Source: Riptortus pedestris (Eukaryota > Arthropoda > Insecta > Hemiptera > Alydidae). From it: a DNA stretch of 64,000 bases. Where the stretch lies: the NCBI GenBank assembly GCA_019009955.1, contig CM032231.1, forward strand, positions 38,802,001 to 38,866,000, written 5' to 3'. The translations under genes were made by a program, and so were the position numbers. Under the pieces are notes generated by a model that was not told the origin of the DNA, made no database searches, and was given only the letters and a program-made list of their open reading frames with translations. This document shows, piece after piece, positions 35,794-46,599 of this stretch (position 1 is the first letter of the stretch; each line of letters starts with the position of its first letter).

Positions 35794-35912
35794 TATCAGA
35801 TTTCCCTTGAGGGAAATAAGCTATTGAGGTCGTACTCATGACGCGATTTTCGAAAATATTCTTCAAATGTCCATCGATCCTACCCAGGAGATGACGAAAA
35901 TGAGGTTCGTTC

Positions 35913-35983
<71 letters not shown>

Positions 35984-36445
35984 TTCTCTGATAACGCTCT
36001 AGCGGTCGCAATTTTTGCTTGATCGTTACCAAACTCGATATTTAAGCGTTTTATGTAAGAATAAAAATCAAGTTCGTTAATGGCTGAAATTGAACCAGTT
36101 CGAGGGGGGGGGGTTTAGAGGGAGGATTTCCGAAAATTCGAAATATCTCCGTTACTGTACAGCGGATCAGAACTTTGTATAGAACCACTCTCGTAGCAAA
36201 TTAAAAGATCTATAAGTGTTATGTATATGTTTTCATTATCTTTAATATTAACCGAGATAATGGCCCTACTCATGTCATATCAACAATAAGCTGTTATATT
36301 ATGAACCACTTTATTTGAAGCCTAAATGAAAAAATATTGTTCTCAGTGAACTTTTACGTTTTGAGGTAAATGCTACTGCAGAAGCGAGGCGGACGAGACG
36401 TACTTGGGAAATCTGCTCAGATAACGCAGCCCCTGCGTGACGGAC
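35794..36445 (+). mobile_element. HINE-like element, copy 16
   Basis: Mutated palindrome start, (TA)n at 35918-35982, core with G-run, aagctgttatattatgaacc module, 3' hairpin end GACGGAC. 652 bp. Confidence 0.88.
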
Positions 36446-37267
36446 CTTTATTGGCTCTGAATGATTCACATCATATGACTGAAGTAAAATTTATTCACAA
36501 TTGAACAAAACTACATTTCTACGTAGAGATATCACGTCAATCTCCCGCACTAGGAGGACCTATCTCTATGTTGTAATGTGTTTGTGTTCAATTGTGCCCC
36601 TGAAGAGGCGTCTTATGACGTGAAATATGTAGAGCCAAATAAACAATAATGAAAATTTTATGTCTTTATTGGGTTCATCTTTTATCAAAAACTGAAGTTT
36701 ACTTATTTGTATAATAACATAATAAGTTTTGATAGGAAAAATAAATTGGAAGTGAGACATGAATTAACTATTAAAATATACTTTAGGTTATTCGTACATT
36801 CTGATTTTTTTTAAAACGAGCATTCAATTGTAAGGCACGGGGCTTGAATAAATCTCCTTTCGCATTATACATATCATTGAATACAAATTTGGGTTCACTC
36901 TTGTGTGGCACCCCCAAAGAGTAATGGTAAACCTCCAAAAACATGAATTTAAAGAAATCACATTTAAAGGTTATTTGTTTTTTTTGTTTAATTTTCCCTA
37001 CTTCTGAAAAGCTACTTGCGTGGTCCTGTAAGATCCAGTTTATTTAGAAAAATGTCGCGATTAAAAAGTGTTTATAGTTATAGGGTGGTTCGAGCAGACG
37101 ACGTGACGTTTATTAACAGATTTTCAAGAACATCTTACAGATGAATCTCACATCGTCCCACGGATCTTAATCTTAATTCAGTGAGAGGTCCGAATTAAAA
37201 GATGTAGAGTCATATTTGGTCTGTGAAGGGAAAAATGCGCTATAATGGAGTCACAAGATGATGGCAT
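36446..37267. other. Unassigned, contains a structured segment
   Basis: 36496-36632 carries interleaved inverted repeats and a hammerhead-like core, listed separately. The remainder is AT-rich with nothing recognised. Confidence 0.4.
36600..36625 (+). ncRNA. Hammerhead-ribozyme-like core (candidate)
   Basis: CTGAAGA (36600-36606) is followed by a 5-bp stem with TTAT loop (36608-36621) and directly by GAAA (36622-36625). This is the CUGANGA-stem II-GAAA order of hammerhead ribozymes, which occur in Penelope-like elements and retrozymes. An AATAAA follows at about 36638. I could not place stem III and the cleavage site convincingly, so this may be a decayed or coincidental motif. Confidence 0.25.
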
Positions 37268-37327
37268 GACAAAAAATATCGAGTTTGGTAACGATCAAAC
37301 AAAAATTCGACCGCTAGAGCGTTAACA

Positions 37328-37366
<39 letters not shown>

Positions 37367-37485
37367 GAACGGACCTCAGTTTCGTCATCTCCTGGATTGG
37401 ATCGATGGACATTTGAGGACATTTTTTAAAAATCGCGCCATGCCTTACACTTTAATAGCTGATTTCTCTTAAGGGAAATCTGCTA
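37268..37485 (-). mobile_element. HINE-like element, copy 17, 5' end only
   Basis: From aaatatcgagtttggtaacgatc through (TA)n (37331-37362) and the cgatggacatttgagg block to the terminal palindrome ending TCTGCTA plus AAAAA. Confidence 0.85.
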
Positions 37486-37711
37486 AAAAAAGATAAAGAA
37501 ATGGGAAATGGTTGACCATATGTTCAGTGCCAGAGCTGGTAAAACCACGAGAGCCCAAGATTTCGATAGGCGTATCCACCGTTAGCTTGATCACTTCCAG
37601 GCCTTGAACGTTGCATTGTGTGGGACACAATAAGAATGACAAACAATAACTTAAGTGGATAATGAATAAATGAATTAAACTTTGTAAATGTTTCATCTCG
37701 CAGTTTTATTT

Positions 37712-37925
37712 GTTTCTTATTTATGAAAGTCCATTTTGTGGTGGAGTGGCTAATTGGGACCGTTTATGCAAAGGTTACCACCCTTTTCTAGCAAGGCTGG
37801 GAATATAAATTGTATTCAGTGAGTTGGTCACTAATTAAATTCCTAATCCTATAAGGGAATCTAACACATGACTCCAGGTTTATTCGACTAACGCCTTTAC
37901 TTACAGGACAAGTCTGAGCTCCTCC
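37712..37925 (-). mobile_element. tRNA-derived SINE, diverged
   Basis: The complement shows the SINE parts in order: tRNA-like head near 37925, ttagtgaccaactcactgaat body, gaaaagggtggtaacc, and the TTTATGAAAG 3' side near 37712. Confidence 0.65.
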
Positions 37926-38020
37926 CTTTAAAAAAAAACAATATGTTGAAACAAATTTGGAACTGATAGTCAAATAGTTATTTATTTTTAATTTTTTATT
38001 TGTTCTCAATAGATCCTCAA

Positions 38021-38245
38021 GGGGCTCAGTTTAGCCAGGCGAGTTAAAGCTTAATCTCATATGGTAGACCTAGAGTGGTGAGTTCGATTCCCGCCTTGGC
38101 AAATAGGAATTTATTTAATGACGAACTCATTAAATAAAATCCATAATTCCCACCCTTGTTAGGAAAGAGTGGTAACCTGTAGAAAACCCGTCCCAGTAAG
38201 CATTGGTTGCAAACATTAGACTGTAATATATAATAATAATGAATA
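38021..38245 (+). mobile_element. tRNA-derived SINE
   Basis: GGGGCTCAGTTTAGCC head, B-box GAGTTCGATTCCC near 38080, complete body and (TAA)n tail. It lies about 95 bp from the minus-strand SINE, head to head. Confidence 0.85.
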
Positions 38246-38261
38246 AAATGGAATATGTTTT

Positions 38262-38273
38262 GTGCATGTGTGT

Positions 38274-38316
<43 letters not shown>
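38262..38316. repeat. (TG)n microsatellite
   Basis: TG run with two interruptions directly after the SINE. Confidence 0.9.
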
Positions 38317-38317
<1 letters not shown>

Positions 38318-38559
38318 CGTGTGCTTGACTGTTTGCAGAGCTCTTTATAAACGCTTTTGGAATATATGTAAAGTAAATATTTCATCATTTCTTTTAGACT
38401 AGCAAAACTGAAGGTCCCCCCCCCCCTCATTCCGCCATAATGCATTTCATGACTTTCGTTGTCAGTAACTCACATTGAGCATGAAACTCCGATGATACAC
38501 GAGTGTGTAAGAGAGAGAAGTGTTTTAAAAAAAGCCTACTGTATTTAAGCTAAGTCTCA

Positions 38560-38945
38560 ATTATTTTAAATTCATGTTAGATACATATTTCATTTTATTT
38601 AATATATTTATTTTATTATATTTTGTTTAATATTTTTTTTTAATTCCTAGTTTATTTTTTTAATTCTCACGTTTTAGTTTTTTAAATTGTTTTGGATTCT
38701 ATATTTTGTTTGTTCCTTTGTTGCGTTAGATTTCAATTTATTATTCGATTTCTATTATTTGTGTTCCATTTCTGTTTTTCATGTTCAATTTCTGTTTCGT
38801 GTTGCTTTTCTATTTTTCGTGTTACATTTCTGTTATGTTCGTTAAAATTAATTTTGTTTCGTTTCTTTTTTTAATTTTATACATTTTTTTTCCTGAGCAA
38901 CATCGCCACAGCTGCGAAGCTCCAAATAAATAAATAATAATGAAG
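38560..38945 (+). mobile_element. LINE-like 3' untranslated tail
   Basis: A long T-rich strand ends in a GC-richer block (gagcaacatcgccacagctgcgaagctcc) and an AAATAAATAAATAATAA tail. The layout matches 52190-52490. Such T-rich 3' UTR, short GC block and A-rich tail are seen in insect Jockey-type LINEs; the family assignment is inference. Confidence 0.4.
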
Positions 38946-38953
38946 CGTCTAGT

Positions 38954-39307
38954 CTATTTAGTAACAATCAAATGATAGAAATTAGTTTCCTTTAATTTGG
39001 CGAAACCCGCATTAATGATAGCTTCACTGTCTGCAAATGCTTTAACGAGGTTTTTTTTTGGGGGGGGGGTTCTGGAGAATTTTTCTTTCTTTTCAGAATT
39101 TATCAAAACTAAAATAATATGTCGAAAGGCAGAAGTTGGTTGATATACGTTTGTTGAAAGGTATTTGTGGGTTAACCTTGTGTGGCCGAATTTCAGTTTG
39201 GCCAATATCACTTCTTCTCTTCGAGATTGATGGAATGCTTTCTTCCTGGGTATGGTTAAACATTTTATTTCTGAAAGATAGGGATTTTTGTTCATTGGGA
39301 CGTGCAT
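38954..39307 (-). pseudogene. LINE ORF2 C-terminal remnant
   Basis: The 117-codon minus-strand frame contains SRREEVILAKLKFGHTRLTH, close to the well-known conserved stretch after the RNase H domain of Jockey/I-type LINE ORF2 proteins. A KETNFYHLI ending follows, also typical of that C-terminus. The expected cysteine motif in between is replaced by frame-disturbed sequence and a G-run, so it is dead. The reverse transcriptase part is absent. Confidence 0.6.
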
Positions 39308-39568
39308 TAGTCAGTTATAAGTTTTTTAATTTAAATATGTATTCAGAAGCAATCTTTTCTATGTTTCCTATTTGTGAGGACTGTGATTTGGCTGCTTCTA
39401 TATCAGCTGACTCAATAAGACATATATTTCAGTGAGAGAGGACTGATGAACGTGCCAAATAGTGAACTAGATATAAAACCAAAAAAAAAAAATCATTCAT
39501 ACTTTAAGTGTGATTGTCGCACTGAAAACTACTCGGTGGATGGCTGATTGGAAACTAATATTAAAAAA
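39308..39568. other. Unassigned
   Basis: AT-rich; the plus-strand 99-codon frame 39136-39435 is the antisense shadow of the LINE remnant. Confidence 0.5.
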
Positions 39569-40032
39569 GTCCGTCACGCAGGACTAAACAGATTACTAAG
39601 CAGATTTCCCACGTGAAGTTTACAATAGAGAAATCCGCCTAATAATAACAGTAGTAGGAAGGTATCTCTAGACCTATTCACGAGGGAGGAATAGTTACCA
39701 AAACGGCCGCCAGAGCTCTCGGCAGATAGTGCCGACCACACTCTCAATACAAATGCAAATATCTCGGTTAATATTCAAGATACAGAATAAATGTAAGAAC
39801 AATATTTATAGTAAATTTAATTTGCAATAAGATTGATTTTATACACTTTTTCGATCCGATGCATAATAACGGAGATATTTCGAATTTTCAAAACTCCCCC
39901 CTCTAACCCCCCCCCCTCCCACTTGTCCGATTTCAGCCATTAACGAACTTGATCTTTCTTTTTACATAAGACGCTTAAATATGAAGTTTGGTTACGATCA
40001 AACAAAAATTGCGACCGCTAGAGCGTTAACAG

Positions 40033-40102
<70 letters not shown>

Positions 40103-40214
40103 GAACGTACCTCGTTCTTTTTTCGGATCTTCTGGGTAGAATCGATGGACATTTGAGGAAATTTTTCAAAACTCGCGTCATGAGTACGACCTCAATAGCT
40201 GATTTCCCTTAGCT
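39569..40214 (-). mobile_element. HINE-like element, copy 18
   Basis: The 3' tip is damaged (cgtcacgcaggactaaacag replaces the hairpin), module like copy 10, core with C-run, (TA)n at 40037-40096. The palindrome stops after its first arm (gctgatttcccttag). Confidence 0.85.
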
Positions 40215-40591
40215 TTAAATATAATCATAAAGGTTGTTTGTATTAAAATTTAATTATTTTAAATTCGACATAACTGATGTTCTCCACTGTTTGATTTTCT
40301 AGCCGTTGGTTGAAAATTGTTGTCAAAATCAGGCTCTCTTGTCTATCTGACAGAGCAATTGTCACAATCAAGTTAAAAAGACTAATTGGTTTAGTGAATT
40401 TGTGAGTCAAATTTCTTAAGTTACTCGCCTGGATTTTGGGACTAGGTTTGAACTTAACGGTCATTTAGTGTTTTTAGTAACAGATTTTGTTATCCAAATT
40501 AAGAAAATCTTATCTTATGTTTGGAAAATATTTGTTAGCATTAACAATTCCATAGGATTCAAGTTGTTTTATATTTAATTATACGCTCCTT
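40215..40591. other. Unassigned
   Basis: AT-rich; nothing recognised. Confidence 0.4.
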
Positions 40592-40805
40592 ATATTATTA
40601 TTATTTATTAAAGTCTACTTTTTGGGTACTCTGTCTAATTTGGGACGGGTTATCTACAGGTTACCACTCGTTTGTAGCTAGGATTTTATATAATGAGTTC
40701 ATCACTAAACAAATTCCTATTGCCCAGGCGGAAATTGAACTCGCCACTATAAGTTTACCATTAGGTATTGAGTCCAATGCTTAAACTCACTTGGATGAGT
40801 TCCAA
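40592..40805 (-). mobile_element. tRNA-derived SINE
   Basis: Complement order: head (aactcatccaagtgagtttaagc), B-box region near 40735, body, ggtaacctgtagataacccgtccc and (AAT)n tail at 40592. Confidence 0.8.
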
Positions 40806-41537
40806 AATCTTTATACTCATAGATCTAGTTCAGCTGTAATAGATGGTTTACAAAAAATATAGAGGTACTCGTTAAGGAAAAAGGGATCTAAAAAATTGTT
40901 TATATTTCGTTATAAAATCTCATTTTGTGTATTCTTTTTTTTTTTGTGGTTTGTCTTTTATAACACCACTTCCTGCCATCTTAAAAGTTCACAAATAACT
41001 GTAATTTCTTCCTTTTTCTTAAGAATGCAATCTTTCAAATGCCATGAAAAGGGAAACAAATTAATACTTGGCCTGTTAACCTAAATATTACACAAGAAGA
41101 GCGTTGCTGAAATAAGGCACCACTGAGAGGCGATCCGCTATATTATCTTAATATGCCATTTTCTCACGTAAAGCTGAGGAGTGTTTTTTTTTCCAGCTCA
41201 TTTCTTTTAGTTTGCATAACCGAAGGTCACTTAAAGATACCTTAAACTCGAGACAGGCGCGCTTCCACAAGTCACACTTGAGGACGCAAGTATTAAAAAG
41301 ATACAGCCGTTAGAAACTCCCAAAAGACAAATTACCATTTCATCAAAAAGGTTTTCATTTTTTTTTTTTTTTTTTTTTTTTTACTAAAAGAAGATAAGAA
41401 AATACAATTTCTGGGAAGCTTTTAAAAAAATAATACCCCGAAAATATATTTGAAAAAAATATAGCAATTAGTTAGCCCAAAGAAATAGGATCTAATAAAA
41501 TATTTAAATAAAAAAAACTATTCATAATATCAAAAAA
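40806..41537. other. Unassigned with a T-run
   Basis: T homopolymer at about 41357-41382. Otherwise nothing recognised. Confidence 0.45.
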
Positions 41538-41690
41538 GTCCGTCACGCAGGGGCTGCGTAAACTAAGCAGATTTCACACGTGATGTTTTACAATAGAGAA
41601 ATTTCACGAGAGATAAGCAGTTAAGGAAACGGCCGAACTAGCTTTTGGCGGGAAAGTCGCTCGTTCGTTACCCGCCTAGATATAATAAAA
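41538..41690 (-). mobile_element. HINE-like element, copy 19, 3' end interrupted by copy 20
   Basis: The 3' hairpin end and agcttttggcggg module run up to tataataaaa, the point where family members continue with tgcaaatatctcgg. Here the next copy starts instead. This is nested or tandem insertion at an A-run. Confidence 0.88.
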
Positions 41691-42896
41691 GTCCGTCACG
41701 CAGGGGCTGCGTAAACTAAGCAGATTTCCCACATGAAGTTTTACAATAGAGAAATTTCACGAGAGGCAAGCCAGTCAAAGAAACGGCCGAACTAGCTTTC
41801 GGCGGGAAATTAACTCTCGTCCGTTAGGCTCCGAGGTTAAATTAAAAACACTTCAATCTCAAAAAACAACAAGAACACAAAAGATGGACTTACCGTTAAT
41901 GATAGCAGCGCTCTGAACACTTATTACACCAACACTAAATAGTACCACAGAATATCCATTATTTGTAAGACTTAATACTGCTGTGAATATTAAGTAAACA
42001 AATAAAGGGCAAGTCAAATGGTAAGAACCTTCCTGATAGCAAACAACCTGAGTCTAAACAATCAGGTTAGCCAGGTTTTACCGGAAATAAAAGCAATTAC
42101 GGAAATACATTTGAATATAAGTTATAAATTTTATTCATATAACTATTTATTATATCATATTATTAGTACTGTAATTAATAATAGAACGTAACCTACAACG
42201 TAATACGGCGGGATTGTAAACAAACAGGTTAGCCAACCTTGTAGTGCAGTATCGATAGATAGACCGGAAAAACAAACAATTAAAGAAATATATCTGAATA
42301 TAAAATATTAATTTTATTGGAAACTATTTATTATAGTTAGTGGAGTAATTTGAAATGACTCAATATCATTTCGATCTCAATCACTCAGATTTTTGTCGTC
42401 CAAGACAAAAAAGGGGGGGGGGGTCAACAGAACGTATTTGTTTGTACCTCGTAAAATAAAGCTTTGTTGAAAACAATATTTTGTATTTAACCTAATAATG
42501 AGGTGGTTCATTAAGATATCAGCTTATTATTAATATGTCCCAAGTAGGAGTAGGGGTTTACTGAAAGCGGAACTCATTACAAAAAATACAAATATCTCGG
42601 TTAATACTCATTATACGGAAAATATGTATAGAACAATATTTATAGTACATGTAATTTGCAATAAGATTGATTCTATACAATTTTTCGATTCGACGTATAG
42701 TAACGGAGATATTTCGATTTTTCGAAAATCCTCCCCTCTAAACCCCCCCCTCCTACTGGTTCGATTTCAGCCGTTAACGAACTTGATCTTTCTTTTTACA
42801 TAAAACGACTAAATATCGAGTTTGGTAACGATCATACAAAAATTGCGACCGCTAGAGCGGTAACAGACAAATATATATATATATATATATATATCC
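41691..42896 (-). mobile_element. HINE-like element, copy 20, long, 5' end missing
   Basis: It has an intact 3' hairpin end and a composite interior. The short module (to about 41830) is followed by two blocks of the long module (41930-42180 and 42190-42560), then the complete core and the (TA)n at 42870-42893. The palindromic end is replaced by the minisatellite at 42940. Confidence 0.85.
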
Positions 42897-42939
42897 ATAT
42901 GGGTGTTTACATTTCTAGTGTTAATGTGTACGGATGAGG

Positions 42940-43230
42940 ACAATGACCCACTACACGATAACAATTTACCTGAACACTAGTTTAAACGCACCTCGTGTGA
43001 CAGTTCTGAATGGTAAGTAAACAGATCTAATAAACGTTTACAACCCACCACACATAACAATTTACCTCAACACTAACACAACCCGTTGACAGATCTGAGT
43101 GGTAAGTAAACAGATCTCGATTTAAAAAGTAAACAACCCACCACACGAAAACAATTTACCTGAACATCAACATCCTCGTTTGACAGATCTTAATGGTAAG
43201 TAAACAGATCTGGACTAAACGTAAACAACT
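42940..43230. repeat. Minisatellite, about 95 bp x 3
   Basis: Three units share AACAATTTACCT, a variable middle and ATGGTAAGTAAACAGATCT (start points near 42959, 43058, 43150). It lies between two oppositely oriented HINE-like copies. Confidence 0.85.
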
Positions 43231-43308
43231 AATACGGTGAACAGAGCATAAAACGCACTGACTGACGGACAAGCAACTCAGTACAACTATCAATCAAATC
43301 AAATGAGG

Positions 43309-43848
43309 TTGTACTCATGACGGAATTTTCGAAATTTTTCTTCAAATGTCCATCGATCCTACCTAATAGATGACGAAAATGAGGTCCGGTCAAAACTGCA
43401 TATATATATATATATATGATGCTCTAGCGGTCGCAATTTTTGTTTGATCGTTACAAAACTCGATATTTAGTCGTTTTATGTAAAAAGAAAGATCAAGTTC
43501 GTTAATGGCTGAAATCGGACCAGTGGGAGGGGAGGGGGTTTAGAGAGTAGGACTTTCGAAAATTCGAAATATCTCCGTTACTATACGTCGGATCGAAAAA
43601 TTGTACAGAATCAATCTTATTGCAAATTAAATGTACTATAATTATTTTTATATATTTATTCTCTATCTTGAATATTAACTGAGATATTTGCATTTTTATT
43701 AAATCTGGGCGGCTAACGTACAAGAGTGAATTTCCCGCCAAAAGCTAGTTCGGCTGTTTCCTTGACTGCTCTGCTCTCGTAAAATTTCTCTATTGTAAAA
43801 TTTCACGTGGGAAATCTGCTTAGTTTACGCAGCTCCTGCGTAACTGAC
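43309..43848 (+). mobile_element. HINE-like element, copy 21, palindrome missing
   Basis: Starts at gaggttgtactcatgacgg without the terminal palindrome. Short (TA)n, complete core and agcttttggcggg-type module. The 3' end is mutated (cctgcgtaactgac) before TTTT. It faces copy 20 across the minisatellite. Confidence 0.87.
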
Positions 43849-44444
43849 TTTTTTATTCTAATGATTACAGACACGATATCAATAGAGCAATACTGGAGGT
43901 ATTTTTTTGAGAGTCTGTGGCTAGTTCATGGTGTCAGCCTTGCCTGTGGACGGGAGCTAAGGGAGTCATAATCGTTAGTCATCCCGAGGGGCTGTTAGAC
44001 GTATATACTCTTTAGGCTACCGCAGATCCATAAGCACTGCAACACTAGCGCGCTCTGTTAGCGACTCTGTTCAGAAAATAAGCTGAAATAATAAAATCAA
44101 CTCGATAAATTGTGTATATAAAACTAATATCTGCGAGAATAATCAGCCTCTTCGTTTACCAAACTAGCAAAAAATAAATTGTTATATAAGTCTAATTTAT
44201 TTTAGGATTTTATTTAGAGAGTTCGCCACAAAATAAATTGCTATTTTCCAAGCAAAAATCGAGCGCACTAATTCACTAAAATCTTGAAAAAAACCTCCAT
44301 GTGACATGCATTGTTATGTTCAGGCTTTGATTAACACGTGTGTAATGGGATTTTAATTAGTGGCGTTCACACTGAATTAAATACTTCATTAGAAAAGGTT
44401 GGTAATCTTTAAACAGCCATTCACGTTTTTTTGTTAGTTTAACA
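43849..44444. other. Contains one member of a GC-rich repeat pair
   Basis: 43934-44072 is similar to 45087-45206 (listed separately). The AT-rich segment 44187-44272 may be a decayed minus-strand SINE body. Confidence 0.4.
43934..44072 (+). repeat. Unclassified GC-rich repeat, member 1
   Basis: cctgtggacgggagctaagg, aatcgttagtcat and gcagatccataagcactg recur in the same order at 45087-45206. The identity of the element is unknown. Confidence 0.6.
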
Positions 44445-44889
44445 TGAGTAGAAATGGGGGTTTGCTGAAAGCTGAAAACTAAAAAATCCAAATATCTCGG
44501 TTAATATTCCTGATACAGAAAATATGTAAGGAACAATGTTTATAGAAAAATTTAATTTGCAATAATATTGGTTTTATATAATATTTCGATCCGACGCATA
44601 ATAACGGAAATATTGCGAATTTTCAAAATTTCCCCCTCCCACTGGTCCGATTTCAGCCATTAGCGAACTTGATCTTTCTTTTTACATAAAACGATTAAAT
44701 ATGGGATTTGGTAATGATCAAACAAAAATTGCACTAGAGTGATAACAGATAAATATATACATATTTGAACGGACCTCATTTTCGTCATATCCTGGGTAGT
44801 ATCGATGGATATTTGAGGAAATTTTTCAAAACTCGCGACATGAGTAGATACGACCTCAGTAATTGATTTCCCTTAAGGGAAATCTGCTA
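44445..44889 (-). mobile_element. HINE-like element, copy 22, 3' end missing
   Basis: From gggggtttgctgaaagctg through the core (very short microsatellite) to the intact terminal palindrome ending TCTGCTA. Confidence 0.85.
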
Positions 44890-45259
44890 AAACGATTTCT
44901 GTGTTAATAGTTAACTCACATTATCTTTTTTGGTTAGAATTATAAGTTTCAGAGAATCTGGTTCAGAAAATTTAAGTAGTGAGCAATCAACATGACATAC
45001 GACCACGTTAACCAAGGAGAACCTGGTACGCGTGTCAACGGTAGAAGGTCCAGGCTTCTATGAATTATGGGGAGGCTGTAATAAGATCAGCCTGTGGGCG
45101 GGATCTAAGACAGTCCGAATCGTTAGTCATTCCTAGGAGCGGCAGACGTGTACACTCGTTTGACACCCGCTGATCCACAAGCGCTGAGACAGTAGCTCTC
45201 TAGAAGCGAACTAGTGAATTAAATTTCTCCCTTGGCCAGTGCCCAACCAGCACCGGTTT
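44890..45259. other. Contains the second GC-rich repeat member
   Basis: Apart from 45087-45206 nothing is recognised. Confidence 0.4.
45087..45206 (+). repeat. Unclassified GC-rich repeat, member 2
   Basis: Same landmarks as member 1: cctgtgggcgggatctaag, aatcgttagtcattcc, gctgatccacaagcgctg. About 1.15 kb apart in direct orientation. Confidence 0.6.
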
Positions 45260-45382
45260 TAGCAGATTTCCCTTAAGGGAAATCAGCTATTGAGGTCGTA
45301 CTTATGACGCGATTTTCGAAAAATTTCCTCAAATGTCCATCGATCCTACCCAAGAGATGACGAAAATTTAGGTCCGTTCAAA

Positions 45383-45447
<65 letters not shown>

Positions 45448-45868
45448 GTTGACACTCTAGCGGTCGCAATTTTTGTTTAATCGTCACCAAACTCGGTATT
45501 TAATAGTTTGAAGATCAAGTTCGTTAACGACGGCTGAAATCAGACCAGTGGGAGGGGGGGGTTTAGAGGGGAGGATTTTCGAAAATTCGAAATATCTCCG
45601 TTACTATACGTGGAATCGAAAAAAGTGTATAGAACCAATCTTATTGCAAATTAAATTCGCTATAAATATTGTTATATACATTTATTCTCTATCTTGAATA
45701 TTAACCGAGATATTTGCACTTTTATTAAGTGTAACGGACGAGCTATGGTTCCCGCTAAAAACTAGTTCGGCCATTTCCGTAACTGGTCGGCACTCGTATG
45801 GAGATTTCTCTATTGTATAACTTTACGTGGGAAATCTGCTTAGTTTACGTAGCCCCTGCGTGACGGAC
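45260..45868 (+). mobile_element. HINE-like element, copy 23 (complete, reference)
   Basis: 609 bp between TTT and TTTTT. The palindrome arms are TAGCAGATTTCCC and GGGAAATCAGCTA around TTAA. A long (TA)n follows (45389-45444), then the complete core. The inset repeat GGGAAATCTGCT, hairpin (one change) and GACGGAC end are present. Confidence 0.93.
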
Positions 45869-46599
45869 TTTTTACTTTCAACTTACTAGTGGTAGACGTA
45901 CCCATGCCTTAACCGGCACGACCACCGACGCCCATCCTTAACATATTTACTAAGTTCAATTTATTTATTGACCTTTAATCATAATGTTCTTAATTATTGA
46001 AGGCAATGATCTAGAACAAAGAATTTTAAAGTACGACTGATATAAGTGAAACAACTCTCTGTATAAACATCGGATTTTTTGAAAAATATTTGATGGCCAG
46101 GTTTTTCTAGTTTTCAGTCATTCTCGTAGCAGTGAGGGTTTATAGAATTGAATGTAAAGATATTCACTGCTTTAGCCTGGAACGGAAATTGGGTTCACCT
46201 GCATGTGTGTATTATGTGTTCGACATGTGTTCCATAGTGTACACTATTCTATGCGAGTATGGATTCTGCCTTTTCCATACACAGCACGCATGCATGATAT
46301 TACATGAATTCTTGATCACTTTCTCATTCCGACATTGAGGTTTTCATTTCATTCTGTTGTTCTTTATCTGAAGCAAACCATTTTTTTTTATTGCGATCTG
46401 GACAGTCTCTGAGATTCATGGGCACTTTCTAAAGAGAGCAAACCCTGATGTGTTGCCTTAAGCATTTAGTACTACAGCTAACTGACTATAAAACCAGTTC
46501 TTCTTGACAAGATTTAGAATGGGAATGAAAATTAACTTTAATGTAGGCTCAGTAATTCAAGATCTTGACATAAAGTGAGTGACTCAGGAATTCAATAAA
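45869..46599. other. Unassigned
   Basis: No element recognised; the 68-codon frame 46132-46338 has no recognisable product. Confidence 0.4.

Noticed and set aside
39136..39435. 99-codon plus-strand frame
   Set aside because: Antisense of the LINE ORF2 remnant, whose minus-strand reading gives a recognisable motif.
45260..45289. Palindrome as a transcription terminator
   Set aside because: It is the terminal structure of a dispersed element, present in both orientations without adjacent genes.
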